64,000 nucleotides of DNA from Chloroflexota bacterium (GTDB lineage Bacteria > Chloroflexota > Anaerolineae > Anaerolineales > UBA4823), in contig JAJUJL010000019.1 in assembly GCA_029265355.1 (NCBI GenBank), positions 16,070-80,069 on the forward strand, written 5' to 3'. The notes beneath the pieces are model-generated. The model had not been told where the DNA came from, made no database searches, and worked only from the letters and a program-made list of their open reading frames with translations. Shown here piece by piece: positions 28,768-37,337 of this stretch. A program made the position numbers and the translations under genes. Within the stretch, counting starts at the first letter, position 1; every line of letters begins with the position of its first letter.

Positions 28768-30717
28768 ATGGCTGCCGCGCTCACCCCTCATCCTTCAGTT
28801 GCCTCCTCGCCCATCCAGTCCTTCTGGCGCGTTTTTCGCCGCAACCGCATGGGCATGATCGGCCTGGGAATGCTGGTCGTCATCGTCATCGTGGCGCTGC
28901 TGGCAGACGTCATCGCCCCCTACCCGCCATCTCAACCCACGAATACGGTGGCAGGTGATATCTACAACCCGCCCAGCAGCCTGCACTGGCTGGGAACCGA
29001 CGACGCCGGCAAGGATGTGTTTTCCAATTTCATCTTCGGGGCGCGCGTCTCGCTGATCGTTGGCTTCTTCGCCTCGCTGATCTCGATCTTCATCGGCGGC
29101 GTGTTGGGCATCCTCTCTGGCTATTTTGGCGGGCGCGTGGACAACCTGGTAATGCGCTTCACCGATATCATGCTGGTCATCCCCGACCTGCCGCTGATGG
29201 TGGTCATCGTGGCGCTCACCAAACCCAGCTTGATGAACATCATCTTTGTCATCGGATTATTGGGTTGGACCACCACGGCGCGCATCGTGCGCTCGCAGAC
29301 CCTGGCGGTAAAATCACGCAAATTTGTACTGCGCGCCCGCGCCATCGGCTCTGGCGAGGCGCATATCATCCGGCGCCATATCCTGCCCCTGGTCATGCCG
29401 CTGCTCAGCGTGAACGCTGTGCTGGTGGTTTCCCTGGCGGTGCTGAATGAGAGCACGCTCTCTTTCCTCGGGTTGGGCGACCCTACTGCGCTCTCTTGGA
29501 GCCAGATGCTGAACTTTGCCTTTGCCCGCGGGGCGATGAGCGTGGGCGCCTGGTGGGCTTTGGCTGTGCCGGGGTTTGGCATTGTCTGGGTGGTGCTGGG
29601 GCTGACCTTGTTCGGCCAAGGATTGGAACAGGTGCTCAATCCGCGCCTGGAATTCCATCATCTTTCCCCTGGTTTGCAGCCCCAGCGCGGCAGCGCCGGC
29701 GAGTCTTTCAGCATGCTTTCCACCGGTGAAGCGCCCATCGTGGAGGTTAAGAGTGTTTCGGTGGACTACCTGACCCCCGGCAAGCCGCCCGCGCGCGCCG
29801 TGCACCAGGTGTCCTTTAGCCTGCGGCGTGGAGAAATGCTGGGACTGGTTGGCGAGAGCGGTTGCGGCAAAACCACGCTGATGTTGGCCCTGATGCGCCT
29901 GCTGCCAGCCACGGGTCAGATCAGCGCTGGACAGGTCTTCTTCAACGGCCGCGAGCTGACCACCCTGGAAGAAGCAGCCATGCAGCAGGTGCGCTGGAAG
30001 GGCATCTCGATGATCTTCCAGGGCGCAATGAACGCTCTCAACCCGGTGCGCACCGTCGGCGACCAGATTGCCGAGGCCATCATACGCCACGAGCCAGACT
30101 GTCCCAGAAACGAGCTGCGTGAACGAGTCGACAAGCTGCTGGATCTGGTGGGTATCTCTGCGCAGCGCAGAGATCATTACCCACACCAGTATTCTGGCGG
30201 CATGCGCCAGCGCGCCATGATCGCCATGGCGCTGGCATGTAACCCGCAGGTGGTCATTGCCGACGAGCCCACCACCGCCCTGGATGTGATGATCCAGGCG
30301 CAGATCCTGGAACTGCTGGCCAACTTGAGCCGCAAGCTGGGCCTTTCGGTCATCTTTGTCACCCACGACCTGGGGGTGGTGGCCGAGATGTGCGACCGCG
30401 TGCTGGTGATGTACGGCGGCATGACCGCCGAGTACGCCGGCGTGGATGCGATCTACAACCAGCCCCTGCACCCCTACACACAGGAGCTGCTCAAAGCCTT
30501 TCCAGATCTCAGCCACCCCGGAGAGCGCCTGGCTTCGATCCCTGGGGTTCCACCCCGCCTTGACGCGCTGCCGCCAGGCTGCCGCTTCGCCCCACGCTGC
30601 CCGGCAGCATTCGAACGGTGCCGCCAGGAATTGCCCGCCTTCCACCAGCCGCTGCCCCAGCACATCGTGAGCTGTCACCTGGTCGAAGGCGCAAACTTTG
30701 CGAGCGCGCAAACATGA
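28768..30717 (+). CDS. Peptide ABC transporter permease-ATPase fusion (DppC-DppD)
   Basis: 649 residues. Residues 1-295 are a DppC-type permease with six TM helices (RNRMGMIGLGMLVVIVIV, HWLGTDDAGKDVFS, EAA loop ARAIGSGEAHIIRRHILPLV). Residues 325-640 are a DppD-type ATPase with Walker A GESGCGKTT, signature YSGGMRQRAMIAMAL, Walker B VVIADEPTTALD, the oligopeptide-type C-terminal motif HPYTQELLKAFP and the Cys-containing PGCRFAPRCP. The two domains are joined by a Gln/Ser/Gly-rich linker with no stop or start between. Fused permease-ATPase proteins are known in this transporter family. The next ATPase gene starts at an ATGA overlap. Confidence 0.93.
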   Translation: MAAALTPHPSVASSPIQSFWRVFRRNRMGMIGLGMLVVIVIVALLADVIAPYPPSQPTNTVAGDIYNPPSSLHWLGTDDAGKDVFSNFIFGARVSLIVGFFASLISIFIGGVLGILSGYFGGRVDNLVMRFTDIMLVIPDLPLMVVIVALTKPSLMNIIFVIGLLGWTTTARIVRSQTLAVKSRKFVLRARAIGSGEAHIIRRHILPLVMPLLSVNAVLVVSLAVLNESTLSFLGLGDPTALSWSQMLNFAFARGAMSVGAWWALAVPGFGIVWVVLGLTLFGQGLEQVLNPRLEFHHLSPGLQPQRGSAGESFSMLSTGEAPIVEVKSVSVDYLTPGKPPARAVHQVSFSLRRGEMLGLVGESGCGKTTLMLALMRLLPATGQISAGQVFFNGRELTTLEEAAMQQVRWKGISMIFQGAMNALNPVRTVGDQIAEAIIRHEPDCPRNELRERVDKLLDLVGISAQRRDHYPHQYSGGMRQRAMIAMALACNPQVVIADEPTTALDVMIQAQILELLANLSRKLGLSVIFVTHDLGVVAEMCDRVLVMYGGMTAEYAGVDAIYNQPLHPYTQELLKAFPDLSHPGERLASIPGVPPRLDALPPGCRFAPRCPAAFERCRQELPAFHQPLPQHIVSCHLVEGANFASAQT

Positions 30718-31715
30718 GCGACACGATCCTCGAGGTGCACAACCTCTACAAACACTTTCAAGCAGGCCGGCCTTCCCTCTTTTCCAGGCAGGAGCGCTTC
30801 GTGCACGCTGTGGATGGCGTCAGCTTTACCCTGGCGCGGGGGCAAACCCTGGCGCTGGTTGGTGAAAGCGGCTGCGGCAAGTCCACACTGGCCTTGACTT
30901 TGATGGGGCTGGAAGTGCCCACGCGCGGCGAGATCATTTTCAACGGGCAAAACATCGGGCAACTGGATCACAATGGACGCCGCCAGATGCGCCAGCATAT
31001 CCAGATGATCTTCCAGGACCCGTACGAGTCGCTCAATCCCACCCAGACCATCGGCGAGATCGTCGCCGAGCCGCTGCACGTGCACCGCCTGGCAACCGAG
31101 CGCAGCGAGCGCGAGCGGCGGGTGATGCAGGCTCTGGAAGACGCCGGGCTGAAACCTGCACAGGAATACCTGCATCGCTTCCCACACCAGCTTTCGGGCG
31201 GTCAGCGCCAGCGCGTGGTGATCGCCTCCGCCCTGGTATTGGAGCCTGCCCTGCTGCTGGCTGATGAACCGGTATCCATGCTGGATGTCTCGATCCGGGC
31301 TGAGATACTCAACCTGCTGGGCGAGCTGCGCGAAAAGCGCCAGATTTCTGTGGTCTTCATCACCCATGACCTGGGAACGGTGGGCTATGTCGCTGACCGG
31401 GCAGCGGTGATGTACTTGGGACGCATCGTAGAGATTGGCGATACCCGGCGAGTGCTGGAAAACCCGCAGCACCCCTACACCAAAGCGTTGCTTTCGGTCG
31501 TTCCGGTGCCCAACCCGCGCCTGCGCCGCCAGCGCATCATCCTGCAAGGCGAAACGCCCAACCCGATCGACATTCCAGGCGGCTGCCGCTTCCACCCGCG
31601 CTGCCCGCTGGCAACCGCCGCCTGTCGGGAAAGCGAGCCGGCGCTCATCCAGCTTGGCGAGCAGCGAACTGGCCAGCCCGCTGCCGACCACCAGGCTGCA
31701 TGCCTGCTGCTATGA
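30714..31715 (+). CDS. Peptide ABC transporter ATPase, DppF/OppF type
   Basis: 333 residues. Motifs are Walker A GESGCGKST, Q-loop MIFQDPYESLNP, signature LSGGQRQRVVIASAL, Walker B LLLADEPVSMLD and switch ITHDLG. These are followed by the family tail NPQHPYTKALLSVVPVP and GGCRFHPRCP, whose Cys residues occur in OppD/OppF proteins. It pairs with the ATPase half of the preceding fusion as an asymmetric dimer. The ATG at 30714 overlaps the upstream TGA (ATGA), and the same overlap couples it to the next gene. The product is cytoplasmic and membrane-bound through the permeases. Confidence 0.93.
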   Translation: MSDTILEVHNLYKHFQAGRPSLFSRQERFVHAVDGVSFTLARGQTLALVGESGCGKSTLALTLMGLEVPTRGEIIFNGQNIGQLDHNGRRQMRQHIQMIFQDPYESLNPTQTIGEIVAEPLHVHRLATERSERERRVMQALEDAGLKPAQEYLHRFPHQLSGGQRQRVVIASALVLEPALLLADEPVSMLDVSIRAEILNLLGELREKRQISVVFITHDLGTVGYVADRAAVMYLGRIVEIGDTRRVLENPQHPYTKALLSVVPVPNPRLRRQRIILQGETPNPIDIPGGCRFHPRCPLATAACRESEPALIQLGEQRTGQPAADHQAACLLL

Positions 31716-32719
31716 ACAGCCGCCAACGCTTCCTGGAAACCCTGCGCGGCGGTTCCCCCGACCACCCACCGCTCTTCCCGGAGGGCATTCGCGAAGAGGT
31801 GCTGCGCGCCTGGCGGCGCCAGGGTTTGCCGCCCTGCAAGCCACTGGGTGAACTGTTCTATTACGATGAATTTGAAGAGCTGGCGCCAGATATCTATCCG
31901 CGACCCTACCCGAGAGACTGGTCGCAGCCGGGCAAAGTGGCGCGCGAGCTGCGCCGGCGGCTGGATCCTGACGATGCGCGACGCCTGCCTGAGGATTGGC
32001 CGTTGCGAGTGAGAAACTGGCAAGGGCGGCAGCACCCGCTCTTCCTGCGCCTGCACCAGGGTCTGTTTTTGAGCCTGGGCATCGAAGATTGGCCGCGTTT
32101 CAGAGAAGCCATTTTCCTGCTCGTGGATGAGCCAGCTTTCGTCCACGAAGTTCTGCAATTGCAGGCAGAATTTGCCGCCCGCCTGGCCAGGAACATCTTG
32201 CAACAGGTGGACGTGGACGCAGTCATCTTCAGCGAGCCGATCGCCAGCAACCACGACTCGTTGGTCTCGCCGCGCATGTACCGGGAATTCTTGTTGAACA
32301 GCTTGGGACCGATCTTCGAGACGCTTGCCCACTTTCACGTTCCCGTGTTGATCTGGCGCTCGTACGCCAACCCGCGTGCCCTGATTGCTGAAGTGGCGCG
32401 CTCGCCATTCAACGCCATCTGGATTTGCGAAGCCCCTTGTGGCGCCATGAATTACAACCTGCTGCGCAACACGCTGGGCAGCAACCTGGGGCTGATCGGC
32501 GGCATTGACTCCGATGTGCTGCGCCAGGGACCGGAGGATATTCGTCGCGCCGTGCAAGCCGTGCTGCCGCTGGCTCAGCAGGGAAGGTTTGTACCATTAG
32601 CCGACGGGCGTGTGCGCCGCGACGTTCCCTTCCAGAATTACGCCTTCTACCGCCGCACCCTTGAAGACAGCTTTTTAGCGCCACACCGCCCGTTACAGCC
32701 AGAATTTCAACAAGCATAG
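31712..32719 (+). CDS. Uroporphyrinogen decarboxylase (URO-D)-family protein
   Basis: 335 residues. It starts with NSRQRFLETLRGGSPDHPPLFPEGIREEVL, the usual URO-D-like opening, and shows a TIM-barrel pattern with DVDAVIFSEPIASNHDSLVSPRMYREFLL and LIGGIDSDVLRQGPEDIRRAV. True HemE has a PxWxMRQAGR motif, which is missing here, so porphyrinogen decarboxylation is unlikely. Relatives include methyltransferase components that act on corrinoids or thiols. An ATGA overlap ties it to the peptide transporter operon, so its substrate may be what the transporter imports. That link is inference from gene order. Confidence 0.8.
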   Translation: MNSRQRFLETLRGGSPDHPPLFPEGIREEVLRAWRRQGLPPCKPLGELFYYDEFEELAPDIYPRPYPRDWSQPGKVARELRRRLDPDDARRLPEDWPLRVRNWQGRQHPLFLRLHQGLFLSLGIEDWPRFREAIFLLVDEPAFVHEVLQLQAEFAARLARNILQQVDVDAVIFSEPIASNHDSLVSPRMYREFLLNSLGPIFETLAHFHVPVLIWRSYANPRALIAEVARSPFNAIWICEAPCGAMNYNLLRNTLGSNLGLIGGIDSDVLRQGPEDIRRAVQAVLPLAQQGRFVPLADGRVRRDVPFQNYAFYRRTLEDSFLAPHRPLQPEFQQA

Positions 32720-32973
32720 TTCTGTCGGTTAATTTCGCCGCGCTGCACAGGCAACGATCGATTGGCGTTTCACGATCCCTGATACCGGGATATGCTTAAA
32801 AAATTCTGCCAGATGAGAGAAAAATGGCTGGCCTCAGCTGCCTCCTAAAGACTCCTTGACCTGGCCCGCGATCGGCAGCAATGGAAGAATGGCGCCTGCT
32901 GGGCTGAGATATCGTATCTCTACCTGCTCACAAAGCCTGGTTGATGGCTACCAGGTATCCCGCTGAAACAGGA
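32720..32973. other. Intergenic gap between convergent genes
   Basis: 254 bases between the URO-D-family and PPK2 genes. A short stem ATCCC/GGGAT (near 32778-32794) is the only structure I see, and it is too weak to call a terminator. I find no ORF, promoter or repeat shared with the rest of the window. Confidence 0.4.
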
Positions 32974-33867
32974 TCAATAAACCTCTGGCACGAAGGTCTG
33001 GTCGCTGATTGGCGGGCGAACGTAGCCGATATCCTTCTGGCGCGGCGGCAGTTCGATGGGCTCGGGTGTCAAATCCTCGTATGGGATCTGGCTCAGCAGA
33101 TGACTGATGCAGTTGAGCCGGGCGCGCTTCTTGTCGTCCGAGTTGACCACCCACCAGGGCGCCTGTTTGATGTCAGTGTATTTGAACATCTCATCTTTGG
33201 CCTGGGAATACTCCACCCAGCGCGAGCGCGATTGCAAGTCCATCGGGCTCAGTTTCCAGCGCTTGGTGGGATCGTCGATGCGCGCCTGGAAACGCCGCTC
33301 CTGCTCCTCATCGCTGACCGAGAACCAGTATTTGATCAAGATGATTCCCGATCGCACCAGCATGCGTTCGAACTCCGGGCAAGAGCGCAAGAATTCGCGG
33401 TATTCCTCATCGGTGCAAAACCCCATCACCCGCTCCACGCCGGCCCGGTTGTACCAACTGCGGTCGAAGAGCACCATCTCGCCGGCTGCCGGCAAGTGTG
33501 CAACGTAGCGCTGGAAATACCACTGGGTGCGCTCACGCTCTGTGGGGGCAGGCAGCGCCACCACCCGCGCCACGCGGGGATTCAGGCATTCGGTGATGCG
33601 CTTGATCACGCCCCCCTTGCCAGCGGCATCGCGACCTTCGAAGATCACGATCACCTTTAAACCCTTGGCTTTGATCCATTCCTGGAGTTTCACCAGTTCG
33701 ATTTGCAACCGGCGTAGCTCTTCAAGGTAAACTTTGTTTTTCATTTTCTCACGCGGCAGATGCTCCTGCGCAACATTTCCCCCTTGATTCGCCTGCCTCG
33801 CTTCGCCGGTCTGCAAAGTTTCGGTTTTTTCTGACTTGCCATTCGAGCGCTTATTCTTTTTGCCCAT
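32974..33867 (-). CDS. Polyphosphate kinase 2 family protein
   Basis: 297 residues. The first 45 residues are Lys/Ser/Glu-rich and probably disordered. The kinase core follows: KVIVIFEGRDAAGKGG (Walker A, 78-84), NPRVARVVALPAPTERERTQWYFQRYVAHLPAAGE, and the lid motif DRSWYNRAGVE (135-145). The ending PWWVVNSDDKKRARLNCISHLL is typical of PPK2. The enzyme transfers phosphate between polyphosphate and nucleotides, usually making GTP or ATP from the diphosphate. GGGAGG lies 4 bases before the ATG at 33867, and a consensus promoter lies about 100 bases upstream. It is a single-gene unit. Confidence 0.93.
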   Translation of the reverse strand: MGKKNKRSNGKSEKTETLQTGEARQANQGGNVAQEHLPREKMKNKVYLEELRRLQIELVKLQEWIKAKGLKVIVIFEGRDAAGKGGVIKRITECLNPRVARVVALPAPTERERTQWYFQRYVAHLPAAGEMVLFDRSWYNRAGVERVMGFCTDEEYREFLRSCPEFERMLVRSGIILIKYWFSVSDEEQERRFQARIDDPTKRWKLSPMDLQSRSRWVEYSQAKDEMFKYTDIKQAPWWVVNSDDKKRARLNCISHLLSQIPYEDLTPEPIELPPRQKDIGYVRPPISDQTFVPEVY

Positions 33868-33968
33868 CTTGCCTCCCGCTGGAAGACCTAAACGTTTCCG
33901 CACCCAGCACACATCCGGATGCACGCAGCTTGCAAGCGAGCTACGCAACTGCAGCGCGCTATAACATA

Positions 33969-33996
33969 ATTATAGGAAAAGTGGTTGGCATGTCAA
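33969..33996 (-). promoter_or_regulatory. Consensus sigma-70 promoter for the PPK2 gene
   Basis: On the minus strand TTGACA (plus 33991-33996) and TATAAT (plus 33969-33974) are both perfect hexamers, separated by 16 bases. The predicted start near 33962 leaves a 5' leader of about 95 bases before the PPK2 ATG. Confidence 0.75.
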
Positions 33997-34180
33997 ATTG
34001 TAAATACATAGAACTTCCCCTCACTCTTGGACAACGCAATGCCAACGCCTGCAAAGCCGTATCCGGAACCTGCAAACTGCGTCACAAACTATAGCACCCT
34101 GGTGCTCGCGTTGATACGTTCTCCAGCGTAACCCCGCGTTTCTGCCGAATCCCCTTTTCATCTGTCCACTTAGGAGGGCT

Positions 34181-35422
34181 ATGTTCAAGCGACGATGGTA
34201 CCTGGCAACCATTTTGGGCGCGTTGCTGTTAGCGGCTGCTCTGGCAATCGTCATGCCAGCATCCGCCAAGCAATCTCCGCTCACCCCAATAGAAAGATTG
34301 GGAAAGGCAATTTATTTCGACACCCGGCTTTCGCAACCTGAAGGGCAGGCCTGTGCAAGCTGTCATGCGCCTGAAGCAGGCTTTACGGGCCCCGATTCGT
34401 CTATCAACCTGACCACCGCGGTATACCCGGGGGCAGTGCCGACGCGATTTGGAAACCGTAAGCCGCCGAGCGCCGCCTATGCCGGCGATAGCCCGATCTT
34501 CTACTTCGATGAGGTCGAAGGGCTGTGGATTGGCGGCATGTTCTGGGATGGGCGCGCCACCGGTTGGACGCTGGGAGATCCACTGGCAGAACAAGCCCAG
34601 GGGCCGTTTCTCAACCCTCTGGAGCATAACCTGCCTGATGTGGTGAGCTTTTGTGAGAAGATTCAAACTGCCCCCTATGCCACGCTCTTCAAGAACGTGT
34701 GGGGCGGCAAGGGGCTGCGCTGCAAGAGCGATGGTGATGCATACCTGGTCTATGAGCAAGCGGCGCGTTCGATAGCCGCTTACGAGCGCTCCATTGAAGT
34801 CAGCCCGTTCAGCTCCAAGTACGACGCCTTCCTGCAAGGGCGGGCGCAGCTCACCGAACAGGAAGCCTGGGGGATGGAATTGTTCAATGGCAAAGGCATG
34901 TGCAACCTGTGCCACATCTCAGAGCCCGGAACGCTGGACCAACCACCGTTGTTCACCGATTTCTCCTACGACAACCTGGGCATTCCGCGCAATCCGGACA
35001 ACCCGTTCTATGAGAACCTGGCGTACAACCCGGAAGGTGAAGATTGGATTGACCCTGGGCTGGGCGGGTTCTTGATGAGCGCCGGCTATCCAGCGGACCT
35101 TTATGAGCCCGAGTTGGGCAAGCACAAGGTGCCGACGCTGCGCAACGTAGATCGGCGACCTTACCCCGAATTTATCAAGGCCTATGGGCACAATGGTTAC
35201 TTCAAATCGTTGGAAGCTATCGTGCATTTCTACAACACGCGCGACGTGCTGCCAACCTGCGATGGGCAGACCTACACTCAGCCCGGCGTTGACTGCTGGC
35301 CGGCGCCTGAAGTGGAGCAAAATGTCAATATCGATGAGCTAGGCAACCTGGGGTTGACCGAACTCGAAGAAGCTGCCATTGTGGCGTTCATGCGTACGCT
35401 CTCAGATGGCTATATGCCGTAA
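34181..35422 (+). CDS. Diheme cytochrome c peroxidase/MauG-family protein
   Basis: 413 residues with a signal peptide (residues 1-29, ending ASA). Two heme c sites are visible: CASCH (58-62) and CNLCH (about 240-244). The family segments ERLGKAIYFDTRLS, MFWDGRATGWTLGDPLAEQAQGPFLNPLEHN and FNGKGMCNLCH identify the bacterial CCP/MauG group. CCP reduces hydrogen peroxide with electrons from small cytochromes outside the membrane. MauG-like members instead oxidise proteins, and I cannot separate the two here. TAGGAGGG lies before the ATG. It stands alone, ending at a strong bidirectional terminator. Confidence 0.9.
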   Translation: MFKRRWYLATILGALLLAAALAIVMPASAKQSPLTPIERLGKAIYFDTRLSQPEGQACASCHAPEAGFTGPDSSINLTTAVYPGAVPTRFGNRKPPSAAYAGDSPIFYFDEVEGLWIGGMFWDGRATGWTLGDPLAEQAQGPFLNPLEHNLPDVVSFCEKIQTAPYATLFKNVWGGKGLRCKSDGDAYLVYEQAARSIAAYERSIEVSPFSSKYDAFLQGRAQLTEQEAWGMELFNGKGMCNLCHISEPGTLDQPPLFTDFSYDNLGIPRNPDNPFYENLAYNPEGEDWIDPGLGGFLMSAGYPADLYEPELGKHKVPTLRNVDRRPYPEFIKAYGHNGYFKSLEAIVHFYNTRDVLPTCDGQTYTQPGVDCWPAPEVEQNVNIDELGNLGLTELEEAAIVAFMRTLSDGYMP

Positions 35423-35458
35423 GGCTATGTCAAAATCCACACGCTGGAGAACGTGAAC

Positions 35459-35495
35459 GCCGGCTCCTGGGCGGTGGGGCTGCCCAGGAGCCGGC
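35459..35495. terminator. Bidirectional terminator
   Basis: GCCGGCTCCTGGGC and GCCCAGGAGCCGGC are perfect 14-base complements around a 9-base loop, located between the convergent peroxidase and acyltransferase genes. A T-rich GATTTAT follows on the plus strand. Confidence 0.8.
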
Positions 35496-35499
35496 CGAT

Positions 35500-36423
35500 T
35501 TATACCGAGGGGATCTCATCGCCAGCCTGCGCCAGGTGCCACGCCAACAGCGCCTCCGCCCGTGCAGCGATCACAGGCAACAGCGGCCCTTCCCCGGCTT
35601 GCTTTTTCAACTCCGCTACACCGACCGATTGGGCAAAAGTCAGGCGTGGCTGGAATTCCAGGCGATATTTCCAAAACAACTGCAGCATAACCTGGATGAA
35701 CTCTGCCACGCGTTGCCGGTCGCGAACTTTGCTGCGCAGTCTCACCAGAGGGTGATTGAGAGAGGTCTCGGCAAGCACATGGCTAACGGTGGTCAAGACC
35801 AAGCGCACATCTGGCACACTCTGCATGAAAATCTGCAAGCTCTTCGACCAGTTTTTGATGGCTTGCACCGCACCGGGTTGAACCGCCGGGTCGGGATCCA
35901 TGCGACCGCTGGGAAAAATGAGCAATGAGCCGCTGGCGTGCAAGTGACGCAGCGCGGCTCTCACCACCCTCATCCTCGAATGCGGATCATCCCGGGTAAA
36001 TAAAAAATGCTCTCCGGCATTGGGGAAGCTTTCAAAAAACGGCGCACCCGATACGATGATCTTCAAGTCACTCCGAGGGATGCAGGAAGCGATGGCAATC
36101 GAGTCATAGGCGCCAGGGTGATTCGACGCCACGATCAGTGGACCCTGGGTTGGGAGATTTTGCTGTCCGCTCACCTGGATGCGATCCACAAACAATTTCA
36201 GCGCCCAGGCTGCTGCTTGAGGGAAGCCATGGCGAGCGACCCGTTCATCAAACTCTGCGGCGATATGGGAGAAACGGCTGGCGGGCACGTAGATGAAAGG
36301 CCAAATCACGCGGCTGATAACGCCCTGCGGCTGCAATCCCAGCGTCTTATAAATTTCTTCCATCAAGCAGCTTCTCAAATGGGTAACAAGCTGCGGACTG
36401 GCAACTACCGTGGCATTCACCAT
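35500..36423 (-). CDS. PlsC-like 1-acyl-glycerol-3-phosphate acyltransferase family protein
   Basis: About 307 residues. The acyltransferase motif NHPGAYDS (HxxxxD) is present, preceded by GPLIVAS, with a later FLFTRDD and an FPSGRMDPD segment comparable to motif III (FPEGxR-like). The N-terminal part has a hydrophobic stretch (VIWPFIYVP) suited to membrane attachment. Members esterify phospholipid precursors or other lipids. The start is uncertain: the ATG at 36423 has GAGG 9 bases upstream, and an ATG at 36363 (MEEIYK) is also possible. It is transcribed alone, and repeat copy A lies just upstream. Confidence 0.8.
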   Translation of the reverse strand: MVNATVVASPQLVTHLRSCLMEEIYKTLGLQPQGVISRVIWPFIYVPASRFSHIAAEFDERVARHGFPQAAAWALKLFVDRIQVSGQQNLPTQGPLIVASNHPGAYDSIAIASCIPRSDLKIIVSGAPFFESFPNAGEHFLFTRDDPHSRMRVVRAALRHLHASGSLLIFPSGRMDPDPAVQPGAVQAIKNWSKSLQIFMQSVPDVRLVLTTVSHVLAETSLNHPLVRLRSKVRDRQRVAEFIQVMLQLFWKYRLEFQPRLTFAQSVGVAELKKQAGEGPLLPVIAARAEALLAWHLAQAGDEIPSV

Positions 36424-36541
36424 GGGGAAATACCTCACCGACTGCCAGGCGCCCAAACCACGCCGCGGACCCTGGCGCCACTTGTGAGTCGATCACTCAA
36501 TAAAAATGGCACAGGTGCTCACGATTGTCAAGAGCAGTCAA

Positions 36542-36657
36542 GCTAAGTAAACCGCCGAAAGTGTTTAGAATAAATCCGCCATTGCGTCGGCGGTTTACTC
36601 CAGGGTTTCGCCGGTGCTCGTTCACATTTTTATAAAAACACTTCCGGCGAAACACCT
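36542..36657 (+). repeat. Double-stem-loop repeat, copy A
   Basis: Two consecutive long-loop hairpins. Stem 1 is GTAAACCGCCG (36547-36557) with CGGCGGTTTAC (36588-36598). Stem 2 is GTTTCGCCGG (36605-36614) with CCGGCGAAAC (36644-36653). About 90 percent of positions match copy D at 44092. It is intergenic and has no ORF. It serves as the reference orientation for this family. Confidence 0.88.
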
Positions 36658-36678
36658 AAATTCGGGAGATCAAAACAA

Positions 36679-36708
36679 TAAGCCGGGATCCCTTTGGAAC
36701 CCGGCTTA
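36679..36708 (-). terminator. Terminator of the SWIM-protein gene
   Basis: TAAGCCGGG (36679-36687) pairs with CCCGGCTTA (36700-36708) around a 12-base loop. On the minus strand TTGTTTTG follows. It lies 27 bases past the stop of the SWIM gene. Confidence 0.7.
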
Positions 36709-36734
36709 CGCTGCGCGATTTGCGGCTGCCTCAA

Positions 36735-36977
36735 CTATTGAAAAATCGTTTCCGGCAGCATGCCTTCCAGGATGATCTCAAGCGCCATGGTATGGCTGCA
36801 ACGACCGCGAGTCTGGAAGAAGTCGCAGTCGCACTGCCAGGCACCATTGATGAGGTGCACAGTGTGGGGGTTGTTTTCGCCTTTGAAGGTGACAGTAAGC
36901 GCCTCGAACTCGATGCGATCCTTCTCTGCGGCATAGCGCTTGGCTTTCTCAATCTTGCCGATCATCCCATAGTCCAT
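36735..36977 (-). CDS. Small SWIM zinc-finger protein
   Basis: 80 residues. The C-terminal half contains CDCDFFQTRGRCSH, an exact CxC-x8-CxH SWIM zinc-binding pattern, preceded by VTFKGENNPHTVHLINGAWQ, the usual strand before a SWIM motif. SWIM domains bind DNA or proteins and are found in MuDR transposases, SWI2/SNF2 ATPases and as short stand-alone proteins in bacteria. AAGGAG lies about 9 bases before the ATG. No other domain is present, so a partner-dependent role is likely. Repeat copies A and B lie on either side of this gene. Confidence 0.8.
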   Translation of the reverse strand: MDYGMIGKIEKAKRYAAEKDRIEFEALTVTFKGENNPHTVHLINGAWQCDCDFFQTRGRCSHTMALEIILEGMLPETIFQ

Positions 36978-37068
36978 TCTGAAAGTCTCCTTTCGTTCGA
37001 TAGTCCTCAGACTGACGCTGTTGATGGGAGCTTAGCCCTCCCGGTGAACTGCAACGCTTCAAATCAAA

Positions 37069-37094
37069 AGGCACGCGCTGAGAGGCGCGTGCCT
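37069..37094 (-). terminator. Hairpin upstream of the SWIM gene
   Basis: AGGCACGCGC and GCGCGTGCCT form a perfect 10-bp stem with a 6-base loop. On the minus strand TTTTGATTTG follows, as expected of an intrinsic terminator for the gene ending at 37338. The rest of the 360-base gap holds repeat copy B. Confidence 0.6.
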
Positions 37095-37224
37095 GGGTAT
37101 CCTTTGAAGTTCATATTCCTGATAAGCATCGTGCATACCGGTCTCTCTGTACCTGATCTGAGTATAAGCGGAGTCAGGCGGAAAGTCAACCAGGGAATCA
37201 ATTTTTAAGAGATGGAATCGCCTG

Positions 37225-37336
37225 CCAGGTGTTTCGCCGGAAGTGGTTTTACAAAAATGCGAATGAACATCAGCGAAACTCTGGAGTAAACCGCTATTGC
37301 GACGACCGATTTACCCTATACACTTTCGGCGGTTTC
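37225..37336 (-). repeat. Double-stem-loop repeat, copy B (inverted)
   Basis: Reverse-complement copy of the family at 36542. GTGTTTCGCCGG begins the element, TCTGGAGTAAACCG lies mid-element and CACTTTCGGCGGTTT ends it. The inner arms have drifted (CAGCGAAAC instead of CCGGCGAAAC). It sits 2 bases past the stop of the YvlD-like gene, so it also forms part of that transcript's 3' end. Confidence 0.82.
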
Positions 37337-37337
37337 C

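Noticed and set aside
29314..30711. Long antisense open frame of 465 codons opposite the permease-ATPase fusion
   Set aside because: It is an Ala/Gly/Gln/His-rich shadow of a well-supported ABC gene, with no recognisable motif and no ribosome-binding site. Similar shadows opposite the STAND gene (9516-10559) and the pullulanase (13152-13940) were dropped for the same reason.
31712..32719. HemE (uroporphyrinogen decarboxylase)
   Set aside because: The N-terminal RQAGR substrate motif is missing and the gene is in a transporter operon. Only the broader URO-D family is supported.
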